Source: Ceratotherium simum simum (lineage: Eukaryota; Chordata; Mammalia; Perissodactyla; Rhinocerotidae). From it: DNA of 64,000 nucleotides. This document shows positions 1-10,944 of this stretch, in pieces. The stretch is from assembly GCF_000283155.1 (NCBI RefSeq), contig NW_004454166.1, positions 16,474,555-16,538,554 of the forward strand, read 5' to 3'. Both the position numbers and the translations under genes were made by a program. The stretch's first letter is position 1. Every line of letters starts with the position of its first letter. The notes under the pieces are model-generated. The model had not been told where the DNA came from, ran no database searches, and saw only the letters and a list, made by a program, of their open reading frames with translations.

Positions 1-262
1 CAGGAGGGATTCTCGGCAGCCATCTTGGGAGGCAGTCCACCCTTGGTTGACAGCTGGGGATGGGGAAAGTAGGACCTGGCCTCATCTGGTCAACCTGGAG
101 GACAAAGAATGTGCGCTACAAGCTGCTCTCTTCAGTCTCAGGAGGTGGCGTGTTGTCCTGCCTTAGATGTTGATTTCTCCAAGAAAAACATCTTTTAGAA
201 AAATCCTTTGTTTCCTAAAGTCTTGATTCAAGTTTCCTTATACGTACTCTAATGAATTTCAG

Positions 263-329
263 GATTCCACAGAAAGACCACAGATGGACTACTCTGCAAA
301 CTACCTGGGTTCCTTCCCCAGCAAGGAGA
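263..329 (+). CDS. C9orf43: penultimate coding exon of an upstream gene, probably C9orf43
   Basis: An open exon is bounded by a TTTCAG acceptor and a GTAAGT donor. It starts in phase 0, leaves one base over, and encodes DSTERPQMDYSANYLGSFPSKE. The frame continues exactly into the next exon at 540, which is what identifies it as coding. No domain is recognisable. The gene name rests on synteny: in human 9q32, C9orf43 lies on the same strand roughly 15 kb upstream of RGS3, the same spacing as here. The product has no function I know of. Confidence 0.65.
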
Positions 330-539
330 GTAAGTTATTAGGGTGGAGGAAGCATAGTAAGTGACTGAGGACAGGGAGAGCTGAACCTGTGTAGCCCAGG
401 ACGGTTCACCTCCCTGGAGGGCACAGTCCTCATCCCTCAGAAGGGTCCTAAAGACACCCCAGCCCTTCCTTTTCTGTCCTCCATTTGTCACAGTTGGGAG
501 AAGGCTACAGGTGCAATTAATGACTGGGTCTTCTTTTAG

Positions 540-763
540 ATCCTGAATTATCCAAGACAGAACCCACTAATGAGGACATCAGTGCTCAGATGGAGGTTGT
601 GCTGGCAGCCCAAGAGAGGACCCCAGAGGACCTTTCAGCCAGTACGTCTAGAACAAGCTGGAACCCTGAGCTCAAACTACTGAGGATTCTTCAGACCACT
701 GATGATGAGGACGAGGACGACCCATGTTCTGGGGCACAGAGTGAAGAGTCTCTGGAGGCATAG
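540..763 (+). CDS. C9orf43: terminal coding exon of an upstream gene, probably C9orf43 (C-terminus and stop)
   Basis: The exon follows a TTCTTTTAG acceptor. The leftover base from the previous exon plus AT restores an Asn codon, and the frame then stays open to TAG at 761-763. The encoded tail is hydrophilic and acidic, with a DDEDEDD cluster, and ends SEESLEA. No catalytic or binding motif is visible. Most of the gene lies to the left of the window. Identity is inferred from gene order and orientation relative to RGS3, not from a recognised domain. Confidence 0.68.
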
Positions 764-1025
764 GTGGAAGGCATCATCGGGGCAGGATGCTTGGACTCCT
801 GTGGACAACGACTTTGAACATAAAGGCAGAAAGGAGAGGGGACTTCTGCTCCCTGGAGCCTTTACCAGGGCCTCACCTTAGGGATTCTGTTTTCTTCATT
901 CACTTCGACTTGCCTCTAAAATAAGAGAGGAAGAGAAAGCCCCGCCCCTTTTAAACTTAGGTTGTTTCTCCTCCATTAGGGCCAGAATAATTATAGTGAT
1001 TAAACACAGCTCCTGCTAAATCAAA
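764..1025 (+). other. 3' UTR and probable polyadenylation region of the upstream gene
   Basis: Sequence after the stop codon is non-coding. An ATTAAA hexamer, the commonest variant poly(A) signal, lies at 999-1004, and a T/G-containing stretch follows it. No AATAAA was seen closer to the stop. The true cleavage site cannot be fixed from sequence alone. Confidence 0.5.
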
Positions 1026-2830
1026 AGACTCATTCTCTGTTTCTGGGAGGGGAGGAGAGATATTTCTTGGTATTTTTTTTCTCGGTCACTTTTATCTCCT
1101 TTCTGAAGCTCTGAAAAGTTTCCCGTTTTGGAAAATGAATTTGGCCTGTGGGAACCCCTACTGTGTTCTTAGTCTCTGGAAGTGGTTTCTTTTGGGGATG
1201 GCATCGGCATCATTATCAAATCATATTCATTGTGTTATCTGTATATCTGTTATGTGTAATATTCCTGTGTAGGTGGTTTGGGACTTGTATTAACCTGAAA
1301 GAGTCTAAACCTCCAGTTTCTAAATTATTGAGTCTGCAGGAAAGTTTCAGGGATGCTCATAAAGACTCAGAATTTCAGAGTCTCAGGGTTCCTTGAACTT
1401 GGTTTTTGGAAGGATTTTTTTTTCATATTTTTGTTGTTAAAGTTTTTAATATAGAAAAATTTTTAAATTACATAAAACTAAAGAGAATAATATAAGGCAA
1501 CTCTCATGTATCCAGGATCTTAGATTTGGGCACTAAAAGTCCTTGCCCTGGGCCCCATGTCCCATGAGCTGGGGCAAAGGCAGTCGGGGCCCCAGGATTC
1601 TCAGGAGCTCTGCACCCAGGGTTGAGGCTCCTTCCCACAGCGGGGGCTGGGGGAAGAAGAGACCCCCCGCACCGATCAGTTGTGCTCACTGGAACTTGGC
1701 CTCAGCAACAGGCAGCTGGGGGCAGGATGAGAAATGATGACATCCTGTCCATCCTGGGAAGACAGCCCTCTGACTTGGAGCTGGTGGGAGAGGGAGCCCT
1801 GTGTTCCTGGGCTGCAGCTATCCGGAGCAGAGTTTCTGCCTCTCTGAAGTCGGGCGGAGAGGGCGGGCATGGGCCCAGGGTCACGTACCATAGACTCGTG
1901 CAGTTCTTACGTAGTTTTTGTAAATTGAACACATTTCTTCATTTGCTATGTGCTCTTAGGACCATTTGCAGAGACTTAAAAAAAATAATTTGCACCAATT
2001 TCACTAGAGAGCAGTCTGTGGAGTTCCTCACAGTGTTATGCTGGAAGTAGAACTCTGAACTGGGCCTGAGATCTTTCTACAAAGAGAGACTTATCCCTCA
2101 TCAATTATTTGGTTCCTCTAAGTACAGTTCGTAGAAGAAAGGCAGATTAAATGTTCAACTCCTTTTTAACACTGTCTCAAGACAGACCAAATTAGAAAGC
2201 TAAAACTGCTGCCTACCCATTCCTCCGCTTTTCCAAGCCAAATCAAAATGACGTGACATCGTTTGTGTTACGAGACTAAACTGTCCTTAGCTGAATCTTC
2301 ATGGTGAGAGGGATGCAAGAGGCATTATGTGGGCTGTTTTTCTGAAAATAATTATTTCTTGAATGTACATTGCATTGCAGAATGTCTTCTGTGGGCTAAC
2401 TTAAAAAGTGACAACTTTTTTCATTTCTCTTTAGCCTACCCTCCGACCTGTCCACCCGAGCAAACAGTTCCTAGTGGGCAGTGGTGGGTTGAGGATGGGG
2501 CAGGTCTTAGCTTTCATTTATTCATCTTATCTGAAGACTCAGAGAAGAGAAGGTCTAACTATTTTATAACTAATTCTACCACTTTACTTACTTAGTAATG
2601 CAACTCCCAGAAGTTGGCACATTCTTTTAAGTCCTGTGGATGAGTACAAAGTTACTTTTTGAATCATGACATATTTTGAGTGAGAAGATACTTGCTATCT
2701 GACCACGGCCTTTGCTTCTGTCTTCAAAGGGAGAAACAACATTTGCAGGCTGTAACTTGTTTCACTTTGTTATACCAATCCCTCAAATTTGGATAATCAC
2801 AAACAGAATTTAGGGAGATATAATCTACAG
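1026..2830. other. intergenic, no gene seen
   Basis: Open frames here (for example a 142-codon frame at 1622-2050 +) have no splice context, motif or recognisable homology and look like chance. An A/T-rich piece at about 1,420-1,510 resembles a LINE-1 3' fragment but is too short to assign. Confidence 0.5.
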
Positions 2831-2834
2831 ACCA

Positions 2835-3245
2835 CATCACAGTTTGCACGGCGCTTTACACTCACTATTTTGGTTGGTTCTCTGGCCAATTCTATAGATA
2901 GATGTGGATGGTCTCCATTTTCTAGATTAGGAAACTGAGGCTCAGAATACAGGGCTGATGATAGCTCATTTGGGGCCTCTGAGTGTATTAGAAAAAAGGC
3001 ACCCTTTAAGATACTCCGCTACCATCTGCTGAAAAATTATCTCAATGAATATACAAATCTACGATGATTACAGAATGAGCAGCACTCTTAGAGTTGCTCT
3101 ACAACCTTCACAACAGTACCTGGCGGTCTTGCTGGAGAGGTTAAGTAATTTGTCAGAAACCAAAGGCCAGCAGGTGAAGGGGGCTGGGCTTAGAACCCAA
3201 GTCCTTGCTCTTCTCACGCACTGTGTTCTGACGCCTCTCTGAGTC
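2835..3245 (-). repeat. MIR-like SINE fragments
   Basis: Two pieces read like antisense MIR. One (about 2,835-2,960) has the 'TAGATTAGGAAACTGAGGCTCAG' type of core, and the other (about 3,100-3,245) carries 'GTTAAGTAATTTGTCAGA' and 'GAACCCAAGTC'. These are ancient mammal-wide SINE remnants. Boundaries are approximate. Confidence 0.55.
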
Positions 3246-3249
3246 CCTC

Positions 3250-4390
3250 TCTAATGCACAGCTGACCGTCTTCATCAGAATGGAGGGATGAAGCTACATA
3301 GAAAAGAATCGGCTGAGGGCTGGAGCCCTCATGAACCCTTCGCTTCAGCCTCCCAGTGTTCTGAGAGAGGAGGAGCCAGGTAACTGCTGCTAACTGCCTC
3401 TTCCCAACAATCTGGGCCATAGGAAGCAGGAGAATTAAGGTCTAATAGCCAGGAGGCTCCAGCCAGACTGGCATGGAGATCAGTTTTACACGCTTAAGCC
3501 CACAAGAGAACTTAAGACAGCCTCTTGGCATATTGTCCCAGGAGCCTTATATTACCAAAAAAACTAGTTTCTGGTTTCTTTTGTTCTTTTCTACGTCCTT
3601 TGGGGTCCCTACTAGGGATAGGCTGCTTCATTTGGGTCACTATGGTTTTCTGAGCATGATTCCCAGTGGCACCCGGCCCTGTTTGCCATGTGTGTAGAAG
3701 TAGAGTCAATGAAAGCATCTTCAGACATCCTGCGTCCACACTTCGCTCCTCACAGAGCCAGCTGTCTTTTCTTTTGGTATTGGTCCTAATATCTGGGGAA
3801 ACAGACTCTGTTCTTCATTGGTTTTGGATTACAGAAAGCTCCCTTTGGTGGGAGGGAGTCAGGGTTTCATCCATAGTAGCAGTGACCCTTAAAAAAAAAT
3901 CGGTTTATTCAAATACGCCTAAAGGAATTGTTTGCTAAATTAAGGACAGAAATACCTTTAGGTAGAAATGATTAGAGGCCCTTTGGAGTCCAGAAGAATC
4001 TGGAAAAGAATTTCTAAATTTTCTCTTTCAGTTGCCATAGGGTACCAGGGTATAAAACTAATTTGTCCTTCTGTTTCTACATTTACTTAAAAAATATCGA
4101 GTATTTATTATATGTTAGAGAATAACTCCCTAGATTATCGTGAGAGAGAAAGGAAAAGTTCTGGAGAAATGGTGGAGAGTCATTCCCAGGAATATAGCTA
4201 GAAATTTTCCTGGATCAGTCGGCAAAACTGTTTGGGACCACTAGGTGGTGACATTACATTATGAAAATGACAATCTTCCAAGACTGGAGGCCTCTGATGA
4301 TTTCTGAGACCATATATACCCAGCCAAAGAGACTTTATGAGTGAATGGAGAAAAACCACACTTCACCATTTACACATGTGGTCCATTTTA
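3250..4390. other. intergenic, no gene seen
   Basis: There is no coding exon or RNA gene I can support. A CTCF-like CCACTAGGTGG sits near 4,239 (see findings). Confidence 0.4.
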
Positions 4391-4394
4391 AATG

Positions 4395-4515
4395 CTCAAG
4401 GGGACTGGTAGCTCCTGGAGGGACAGGGCTGTCTATCGTTGTCATGGTCATTGCCCCAGGTTATATCCCTGGCATGTGGTAGGCATTCCATAAATACTTG
4501 ACAAATGAGTGAACT
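4395..4515 (+). repeat. L2 LINE 3'-end fragment
   Basis: The order 'CTCCTGGAGGGACAGGG', 'CTGGCATGTGGTAGGC', 'ATAAATACTTGACAAATGAGTGA' is the typical mammalian L2 3' terminus in sense orientation. It is ancient and has no visible TSD. Confidence 0.6.
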
Positions 4516-4681
4516 AGTCTTTGAACAATTTAGACTGTCATTGGAAGAACCATTTCAAAAGTGCAGCAAATTCTGGAACACGCCCAGAGGCTTAGGATTG
4601 GGGAAGTTGGGAGCTATTGATGATCCTCAGTTGGGGAGACTGAGGGAGGCAGCATTTGGGAAGGCAGAAATACAAAAAGCA

Positions 4682-4936
4682 GAGGCCGGCCCAGTGGTGC
4701 AAGTGGTTAAGTGCACGCGCTCTGCTTCGGCGGCCCAAGGGTTCGCAGGTTTGGATCCCCTGGGTGCACATGACGCACCGCCTGTCAAGCCATGCTGTGA
4801 CAGTGTCCCATATAAAGTCGAGGAAGATGGGCACAAATGTTAGCCCAGGGCCAGTCTTCCTCAGCAAAAAAGAGGAGGATTGGCATGGATGTTAGCTCAG
4901 GGCTGATCTTCCTCACCAAAAAGAAAAAAAAAAAAA
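4682..4936 (+). mobile_element. ERE SINE (equine tRNA-derived), full length
   Basis: The head starts GGCCGGCCCAGTGG and has pol III A-box-like (GTGGTGCAAGTGGTTAAG) and B-box-like (GGTTTGGATCC) sequence. The body carries repeated 'TTAGCTCAGGGC' modules and the tail is A-rich. It is flanked by a 16-bp TSD, AGAAATACAAAAAGCA at 4,666-4,681 and 4,937-4,952 with one mismatch, so this is a retrotransposed insertion of modest age. Confidence 0.93.
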
Positions 4937-5159
4937 AGAAATACGAAAAGCAATCTGAGGCTCTTATACTGCTTTGCATCTCCTAAATTTATCTTGAGAG
5001 ATTTCACAAGTTTAAAAATATAGGGAGGGTTTTTGTATCTGTAAAAATACAAATTTGATTTTTTTTCTCAAGTCTATATTACTTGTAAGGATGGTTTTGT
5101 TTTGGAAGAGATCTCCAAAAATAATTTACTCCGCTCTTCTCTGCCTCTCATTGACCGGT

Positions 5160-5265
5160 ACATTTGTTCATTCAATCATTTATTTGTTATGAATTCATTC
5201 ATTCCACAAATGTTAACTGAGCACCTATTATGTGCAAAGCACTGGTCTAGGCTGTGTGATCACCT
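5160..5265 (-). repeat. L2 3'-end fragment, antisense
   Basis: 'TTCATTCATTCCACAAATGTTAACTGAGCACC' is the reverse complement of the L2 3' terminus. An ATTCA-rich start precedes it. Confidence 0.5.
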
Positions 5266-5279
5266 CTGACGTTTTCCCC

Positions 5280-6013
5280 TCATGGCCCCTTTGAGTTCAA
5301 TTAATCACCAGATCATATTAGCTAGAGCATCCAAATCCATGCTCTTCTCTCTGTTTCTTCTGCTCTTATCCTAGTCCAGGCCTCCATCTTCTTTCATCCG
5401 GGTTATCGCGTCAATGCCTGATCTTTACCGGTACATCCATTCTCCCCTTTCCAACATACAAATATGACCATGAGACTCCTTTCCTTAAAACTCTCCCTCA
5501 CCCTCAGGATCAAACCCAACCTCTTTGGCTTGTTTTACAAGCCTTACAAGGTAGGCTGTGATCTGGTAGGTCCTGTTCATCTCCCCAGCCCCGATTCCCC
5601 CAACTCCCACCTCGTTCTGTGAGCTCCAGCCATGATTTTCTTCTTCTGGTTCTTCTGTTGAGCCCTGTCCTCTCTTACTTCAGATGTTTTTTTCCCCATA
5701 CTTTTCCTGTAACCTGTAAAATTCTTTTCTTCCCCCCTCTGCCTGGCTCCTTTCTTCTCATTCTTTAGGTCTCAGCTGACATGTTACTTATTTGGGGAAG
5801 CTTTTTCTGACCACTGTCAGGGTGGGGTTCCCCTCCTTCACTTTCCCTCTCATAGCCTTTCTGGGGTTCACAGCTCGTCTGTTGCCACCCTCCACGGCCA
5901 GACTCTGAGTTCTGTGACTGGCATCTGTCTTCGCTGCATATCTTTAGCATCTAGTTGAGTGCCTGGCACGTTGTTAATGCTTGATAATGTATGCTGAATG
6001 AGTGAATGAATAA
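5280..6013 (+). repeat. L2 LINE 3' portion
   Basis: This is a long sense L2 remnant. It runs through the pyrimidine-rich 3' region ('CTCCCTCACCCTCAGGATCAAACCC', 'CTCTGCCTGGCTCC') to the characteristic end 'GAGTGCCTGGCACGTTGTTAATGC...GAATGAGTGAATGAATAAA'. It is ancient and its frames are degraded. Confidence 0.7.
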
Positions 6014-6039
6014 AAAATATATATGACATATCTCCTTTG

Positions 6040-6361
6040 TTTAGGGTACGGATAACGTAGCAGTGTGAGCTGAGTGGTACAAAGAAAGAGTTAGTGATAA
6101 GAAGAAGGAGGGGACACTTTGGATGGTATTATCTGAGGCTGAGTTAGGTTTTGGTGGGTGGAGATGTTTGTGGAGGAGGCCTTTAGGTAGAGAGAAGTGA
6201 CACAGGTGGGAAAAGTTTGAGGGATAGGCAAGGAGTGTGGTGTCCTGTCTGGGAAGGGTGGAGGGTAGGACTGGAGACAGCTTGTGACTAGATTGTTCAG
6301 GGTCTTGAATGCCAGGCTGCAGACAGTGGACTCTATTTGATAGCCACTGACGGCTTTCAGC
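6040..6361 (-). repeat. L2 ORF2-region remnant, antisense (left part)
   Basis: G/A-rich sequence such as 'CAGGGTCTTGAATGCCAGGCTG' resembles the reverse complement of L2 ORF2. It resumes on the far side of the ERE at 6,362-6,606, so the SINE split a pre-existing LINE relic. Confidence 0.5.
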
Positions 6362-6606
6362 CTTTTTGTGTGTGTGTGTGAGGAAGATTAGCCCTGAGCT
6401 AAGATCTCTTGCCAATCCTCCTCTTTTTGCTGAGGAAGATTGGCCCTGGGCTAACATCTGTGCGTATCTTTCTATATGTGGGATGCCTGCCACAGCATGG
6501 CTTGATAAGTGGTGCATAGGTTGGCGCCCAGGATCCAAACTTGCGAACCTTGGGCTGCCGAAGCAGAGCATGTGAACTTAACCACTACGCCACCAGGCCA
6601 GCCCCA
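6362..6606 (-). mobile_element. ERE SINE, antisense
   Basis: The reversed tail module (TGAGGAAGATTAGCCCTGAGC) lies left and the reversed head (CCACCAGGCCAGCCCC) right. A GT run at about 6,367-6,380 replaces part of the poly-T tail. A short TSD, GCTTTCAGC, lies at 6,353-6,361 and 6,607-6,615. It sits inside an antisense L2 remnant. Confidence 0.9.
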
Positions 6607-7100
6607 GCTTTCAGCTTTTAAATAGGGGAGTGATAGGACTAAATTGCTGCTTTGGGGAATATTAATCTAATGGCAGTGAAACATGAATTGGAGAGAGACC
6701 AGCAAGACCAGTGAGACCAGATAGGAGGCTATCATAGAAGTCAAGATGGGAGGGGATCGGGACCTGGATTATGTAGGTGGCCATGAGAATGGGGACAAAG
6801 GGACGTTGTGCAAAGGAAGAATTAACAAGAACCTGGAAACTGGAAAGAGAGGGAGGGAGAGGAAGGAATCAAGAATTTTCAGCCTGATTCAGTGAGGTGC
6901 TGTCATTATCAGAGATTGTGAAGTCAAAAGGAAGAACCAGTCTAAGGAAAAATAAAAGAATTAATTAATCAAACCTTTACAATGGAGTTATTGCCATATA
7001 TGCTTTTCACTTATGGAAATTCAAGCAGTGTGTGGGGCCAAAAAATGAAGCACAAGTGGGAGGGAGTGACAGAGAGCATATAACACAACTGGTGGGGGCT
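6607..7100 (-). repeat. L2 ORF2-region remnant, antisense (right part)
   Basis: This continues the relic interrupted by the ERE: 'AGGGGAGTGATAGGACTAAATT', 'AGACCAGATAGGAGGCTATCATAGAAGTC', 'GGAATCAAGAATTTTCAGCCTG' are recognisable antisense L2 phrases. The sequence blurs after about 6,960. Confidence 0.55.
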
Positions 7101-8284
7101 GTTCCAGCTCTGCTACTCAATGAAAATACATCCCAGAGGGAGTGCAAGATGAGGAGGGTACATTTGCTGTTCCCCTTTTGATTTACAATACCATGTGTAT
7201 TTTATGAGTGACTAAGGGCTTATTTAAGGGTAATTTTGGCTATTCACAATCTATGCCGTTTATGCTGATTTTAGATCTGAATTCCCTGGCAAGATAGGGC
7301 TTTTTAAAATGTGTGCCAGACACTAGGCTGGGCAGTAGGCAGCTACTAAGAAGACACATCTCAGGGACTGCATTAGAGTTGCTCACAGTCTAGTTGGGTA
7401 GAAAGATATGGAAGCAGACAATTAGAGCTACAGTCTAGGCGAGCAGTCAGGGAGAGGGTGTGTGCAGAGAGGAAGGAGATTGTTGGTCAGTGTGTCACAG
7501 CAGAGGTGGCCCTGGGCCCTGGAGTGGAGGGAGATCTGGGAGTCATCATCAGAAGAGGTGAGCATGGCAACAGGAGTGGAGGAGATCCCAGAGGGGGAGA
7601 ATATGGAAGAAGGAAAGGGACTAAGGGGCACAAGTCGGTAGCATACTCCCACCAGAAGGTAGGAAGAGCCATAAAATAGAGGAATTATCAGAGAAGTGGG
7701 AGTGATTTTCCCAGTTAGGAAGTCAATGGTGATCTCTGAGTGAATAGTCTCAGTAGAGTGGTGGGAGCAGAAAAAGGGGTCTAAGAGTGACAGGTAAGAA
7801 TCTGGAAGCAAAGGGAATACATGCCACTTCTCTTAGTTACAGCTCCAGTAGAATTAACCTAGATACATTCCCAAGTTCCCAGTGAAACTTTCCTGGAGAA
7901 TGGGATCTCTGGATGCCATGACCTCTGTCCCTGTCTGATCTGCTGCCGTCCACTGGAAGGGCTCTTCATCATCACAGTACACTGATCCAGAAATAGGCTT
8001 TGCTCTACATAAGCCTTATATTCAAGCTTGCGTGCAATCCAGCTGAGCCACAGATCTCAGCTGTGGTTGTTGCATTTTATATTAAATATGTCTATATTAT
8101 TTTCTTCCGTAAGTAGATTCCACATTTCCACATGACTGCAATTGCTAACTTGCTAATAGCTTCCCTGGAGATTGCTTCTTGCAATTATCTCATCAGAATT
8201 TAGACAAGGCAACAGAGAACAATTTATTCCAGGATGCAGGGAGCTCTGGGTGTTTTTTAGTCAATGTTTCCTTATTCTAGTTCT
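7101..8284. other. intergenic, possible further antisense L2 in 7,330-7,810
   Basis: Purine-rich sequence at about 7,330-7,810 may continue the L2 relic ('GGGAGTCATCATCAG', 'AGTAGAGTGGTGGGAGCAG'). The 127-codon minus frame at 7,428-7,811 is Ser/Pro/Leu-rich, has no motif, and is not called a gene. Nothing else is supported. Confidence 0.4.
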
Positions 8285-10258
8285 TTTAAACAGATTCAAA
8301 TAATAAGAAAAAACTCTTTTCTATGTACCCACGTAGTTACCATTTCTGGTGTTTTCTTCATTCCTTTGTGTAGGTCAAGACTTCCATATGGTATCATTTT
8401 CCTTCTGCCTGAAAGACTTGAACATTTCTTGTAGTGCAAGTGTGTCAATGATGAATTCATTCAGCTCTTGTAAGTCTGAGAAAATCTTTATTTTCACCTT
8501 CATTTTTGAAAGATATTTTTGCTGGGTAAAGAATTCTATGTTGGCAGTTTTTTTCTTTCGATACTTTAAAGATGTTACTTCACTGTCTTCTGGCACGTAT
8601 TTCTTTTTTTTTTTTTTAATTTTTTTTTGTGAGGAAGATTAGCCCTGAGCTAACATCCAATGCCAATCCTCCTCTTTTTGCTGAGGAAGATTGGCCCTGG
8701 GCTAACATCTGCGCTCACCTTCCTCTACTTTATATGGGATGCTGCCACAGCATGGTTTGACAAGTGGTGTGTTGGTGCCTGACTGGGATCTGAACCCGCG
8801 AACCCTGGGCCGCCAAAGCAGAGTGCGCACACTTAATCGCTACGCCACAGGGCCACCCCCTGACACATATTTCTGATGAGAAGTCCAATGTCGTTCTTAT
8901 CTTTGTTTCTCTGTACATAATGTGTGTTTTTTTAATTTTCTCTTTTTCACTGGTTTTAAGCAATTTGATCATGATGTGCTTTTGTATACATATTTCTTCA
9001 TATTTCTTTTGCTTGGGATTCATTGAGCTTCTTGGATTTGTGGGTTTATAGTTTTCATCAAATTTGGGAAATTTCCACCCATTATTTCTTCAAATATATT
9101 TCCACTTACATATCTATTAGGCTGCTGAAAGTTGTCCCACAGCTCACTGATGCTCTGTTCTTCTTTTTTTTAGTTCTTTTTCTCTGTGTGTTTCTTTTTG
9201 GATGGTTTCTATTGCTATGTCTTCAAGTTCACTAACCCTTTTCTTTCTCCTACAGTGTCTAATCTGCTGTTAATCCCATCCTGTGCATTTTTTAATCTCA
9301 GACATTATATTTTTCACCTCTAGATGTTTGATTTTGTCTTTTTTTGTATCTTCCATATCTCTACTTAACTTGCTGTTAAAGTGCTTTTTGAACATATAGA
9401 ATACAGTTGTAATAACTATTTTAAATACTTATCTACTAATTCTATCATCAGTGTCATTTCTGGATTGGTTTCCATTGATTTTTCTCCTCATTATGGGTCA
9501 CAATTTCCTGCTTCTTTGCATGCCTGGTAACTTTTTATTGGATACCAGACATCGTGAATTTTACCTTATTGGGTGTTGGATGTTTTTGTATTCTTACAAA
9601 TATTCTTGAGCTTGTTCTGAGATGCAGTTAAATTACTAGAAATATTTTGATCCTTTTGGGTCTTACTTTTAAACATTTTTAGATGGGACCAGAGCATCAT
9701 TTAGTCTAGGACTAATTATTTCCCACAACTGAGGCAAAACCCTTCTGAGTACCTACCCACTACCCCATGAATTAGGAGGTCTGGCTGAAGAGAATAAGAA
9801 CTATTCCTGGCTCTCTGTGATCTTCAAAGATTGTTCCCTCTAATCCTTTTGAGTGGTTCTTTCCTAAGCTTCAAGGTACTCTCCTTACACCCATGAGTTC
9901 CTCAGCACTTAGCTGAAGATTTGAGGAGAGACCCTCTGCAGATCTCTGGAGCTCTCTCTCTGTGCAGCTGTTTCCTCTCTGACACTCCGTCCTGTGAACC
10001 CTAGCTGCCCAGCCTCCTGAGCTCCTCAACTCAGGGATATGAGGTTGGCCTAGGTTCCCTCTCCCTTTTAGAAAGTGTCATAGGGCTCACCTTGTTGGTT
10101 TTCTGTTTCCCAGGGATCACTGTCCTTCATTGCTTGATGTCCAATATCTTGAAAACCATTGTTTCATATATTTTGTTGTAGGAGTTAGTTGTTTTAGTAG
10201 TTTCAGATGAGAGGGGAAATCCAGTCCTTGTTACTTCATCTTGGCTGGAAGCAGAAGT
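8285..10258 (-). mobile_element. old LINE-1/HAL1-type element, 5' UTR plus ORF1, antisense
   Basis: Read on the minus strand, the element begins near 10,258 with a 5'-UTR-like start ('CTTCTGCTTCCAGCCAAGATG'). It runs through about 1.2 kb of leader and enters an ORF1-like frame at 9,023 (MNPKQKKYEE..., Lys-rich). That frame is interrupted by an ERE and resumes at 8,596-8,375. I see no ORF2 or 3' end, which fits a HAL1-type (ORF1-only) or truncated L1. The family is assigned from general LINE resemblance. Confidence 0.6.
8601..8859 (-). mobile_element. ERE SINE, antisense, inserted in a LINE ORF1
   Basis: A poly-T tail on the left is followed by reversed ERE modules and the reversed head 'CGCTACGCCACAGGGCCACCCC'. 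The TSD is imperfect: CTGGCACGTATTTCT left and CTGACACATATTTCT right (8,860-8,874). The host is the antisense LINE ORF1 remnant. Confidence 0.9.
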
Positions 10259-10940
10259 TATGTTATTCTTTTAGTTTGAAAAACTCTTTGAGGTCCTCTG
10301 GAGCCCTTGACTGTACCCAGCCAAGTTGCTTGTTATCAGGCCAGAAAAAGGGATGCCTCTTGAAAAGGCCTTCCAACATAACTACAAGGAGTCATTCTAG
10401 GAGAGACAGGGCCCTCTGCTTTTCTTTTCTGGCTCTCGTCAAATCTTTGGCTTTTATTTTTGGACTCAACTTACTATTTCACATTTCTTTGGTGGTGAAG
10501 GTTTATGGTCTCTTCTACTTTGAAACAACACCTCTCAGCTCACTTGAAATCTTGCAATTTTTACTTGGTTCCCACTTAGACCCTGTTTGTGTATTTAGGT
10601 CACCGAAGTCTTCTACATCTGAGGCAAATTAAAGTTTCTCAGTGGTATTTACAGCAACCAGTCTCTGCTCCTGTAGAGAACCACTAACCCAAAGACACTG
10701 TGTTCTACCTTGAAGATGAATTGCAGACGTACTTTTAAAAGGCAAATCCCGCATTTCAAGGGTGAATAAAATACCACTTAACAAAGCAGTCCAGCTGGTT
10801 AAATTTAGGACAAGAAAAAAACCTGACCCAAGAATATTCTCTGGCTTTGAGCCCAGGGTATTTTTCCTTTTAGAGTGAACTTGGTACATTTTCATTCATG
10901 TGGAACTGTTGCCTCCCAGCATTTTATTCTGTGATGGAGG
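10259..10940. other. intergenic, no gene seen
   Basis: No repeat family or gene could be assigned. A 141-codon plus frame at 10,207-10,632 overlaps the LINE 5' end and has no coding features. Confidence 0.4.
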
Positions 10941-10944
10941 GTCA

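Noticed and set aside
1622..2050. 142-codon open frame in intergenic sequence
   Set aside because: No motif, no splice sites in register, low-complexity start in GC-rich sequence. It is overlapped by other equally long frames on both strands.
4682..4760. tRNA gene (A and B boxes present)
   Set aside because: The boxes belong to the tRNA-derived head of an ERE SINE. There is no full cloverleaf, and the same head recurs in all the other copies.
7428..7811. 127-codon minus-strand frame
   Set aside because: It lies in sequence resembling degraded L2. The composition is Ser/Pro/Leu-rich with no domain. It is best explained as repeat or chance.
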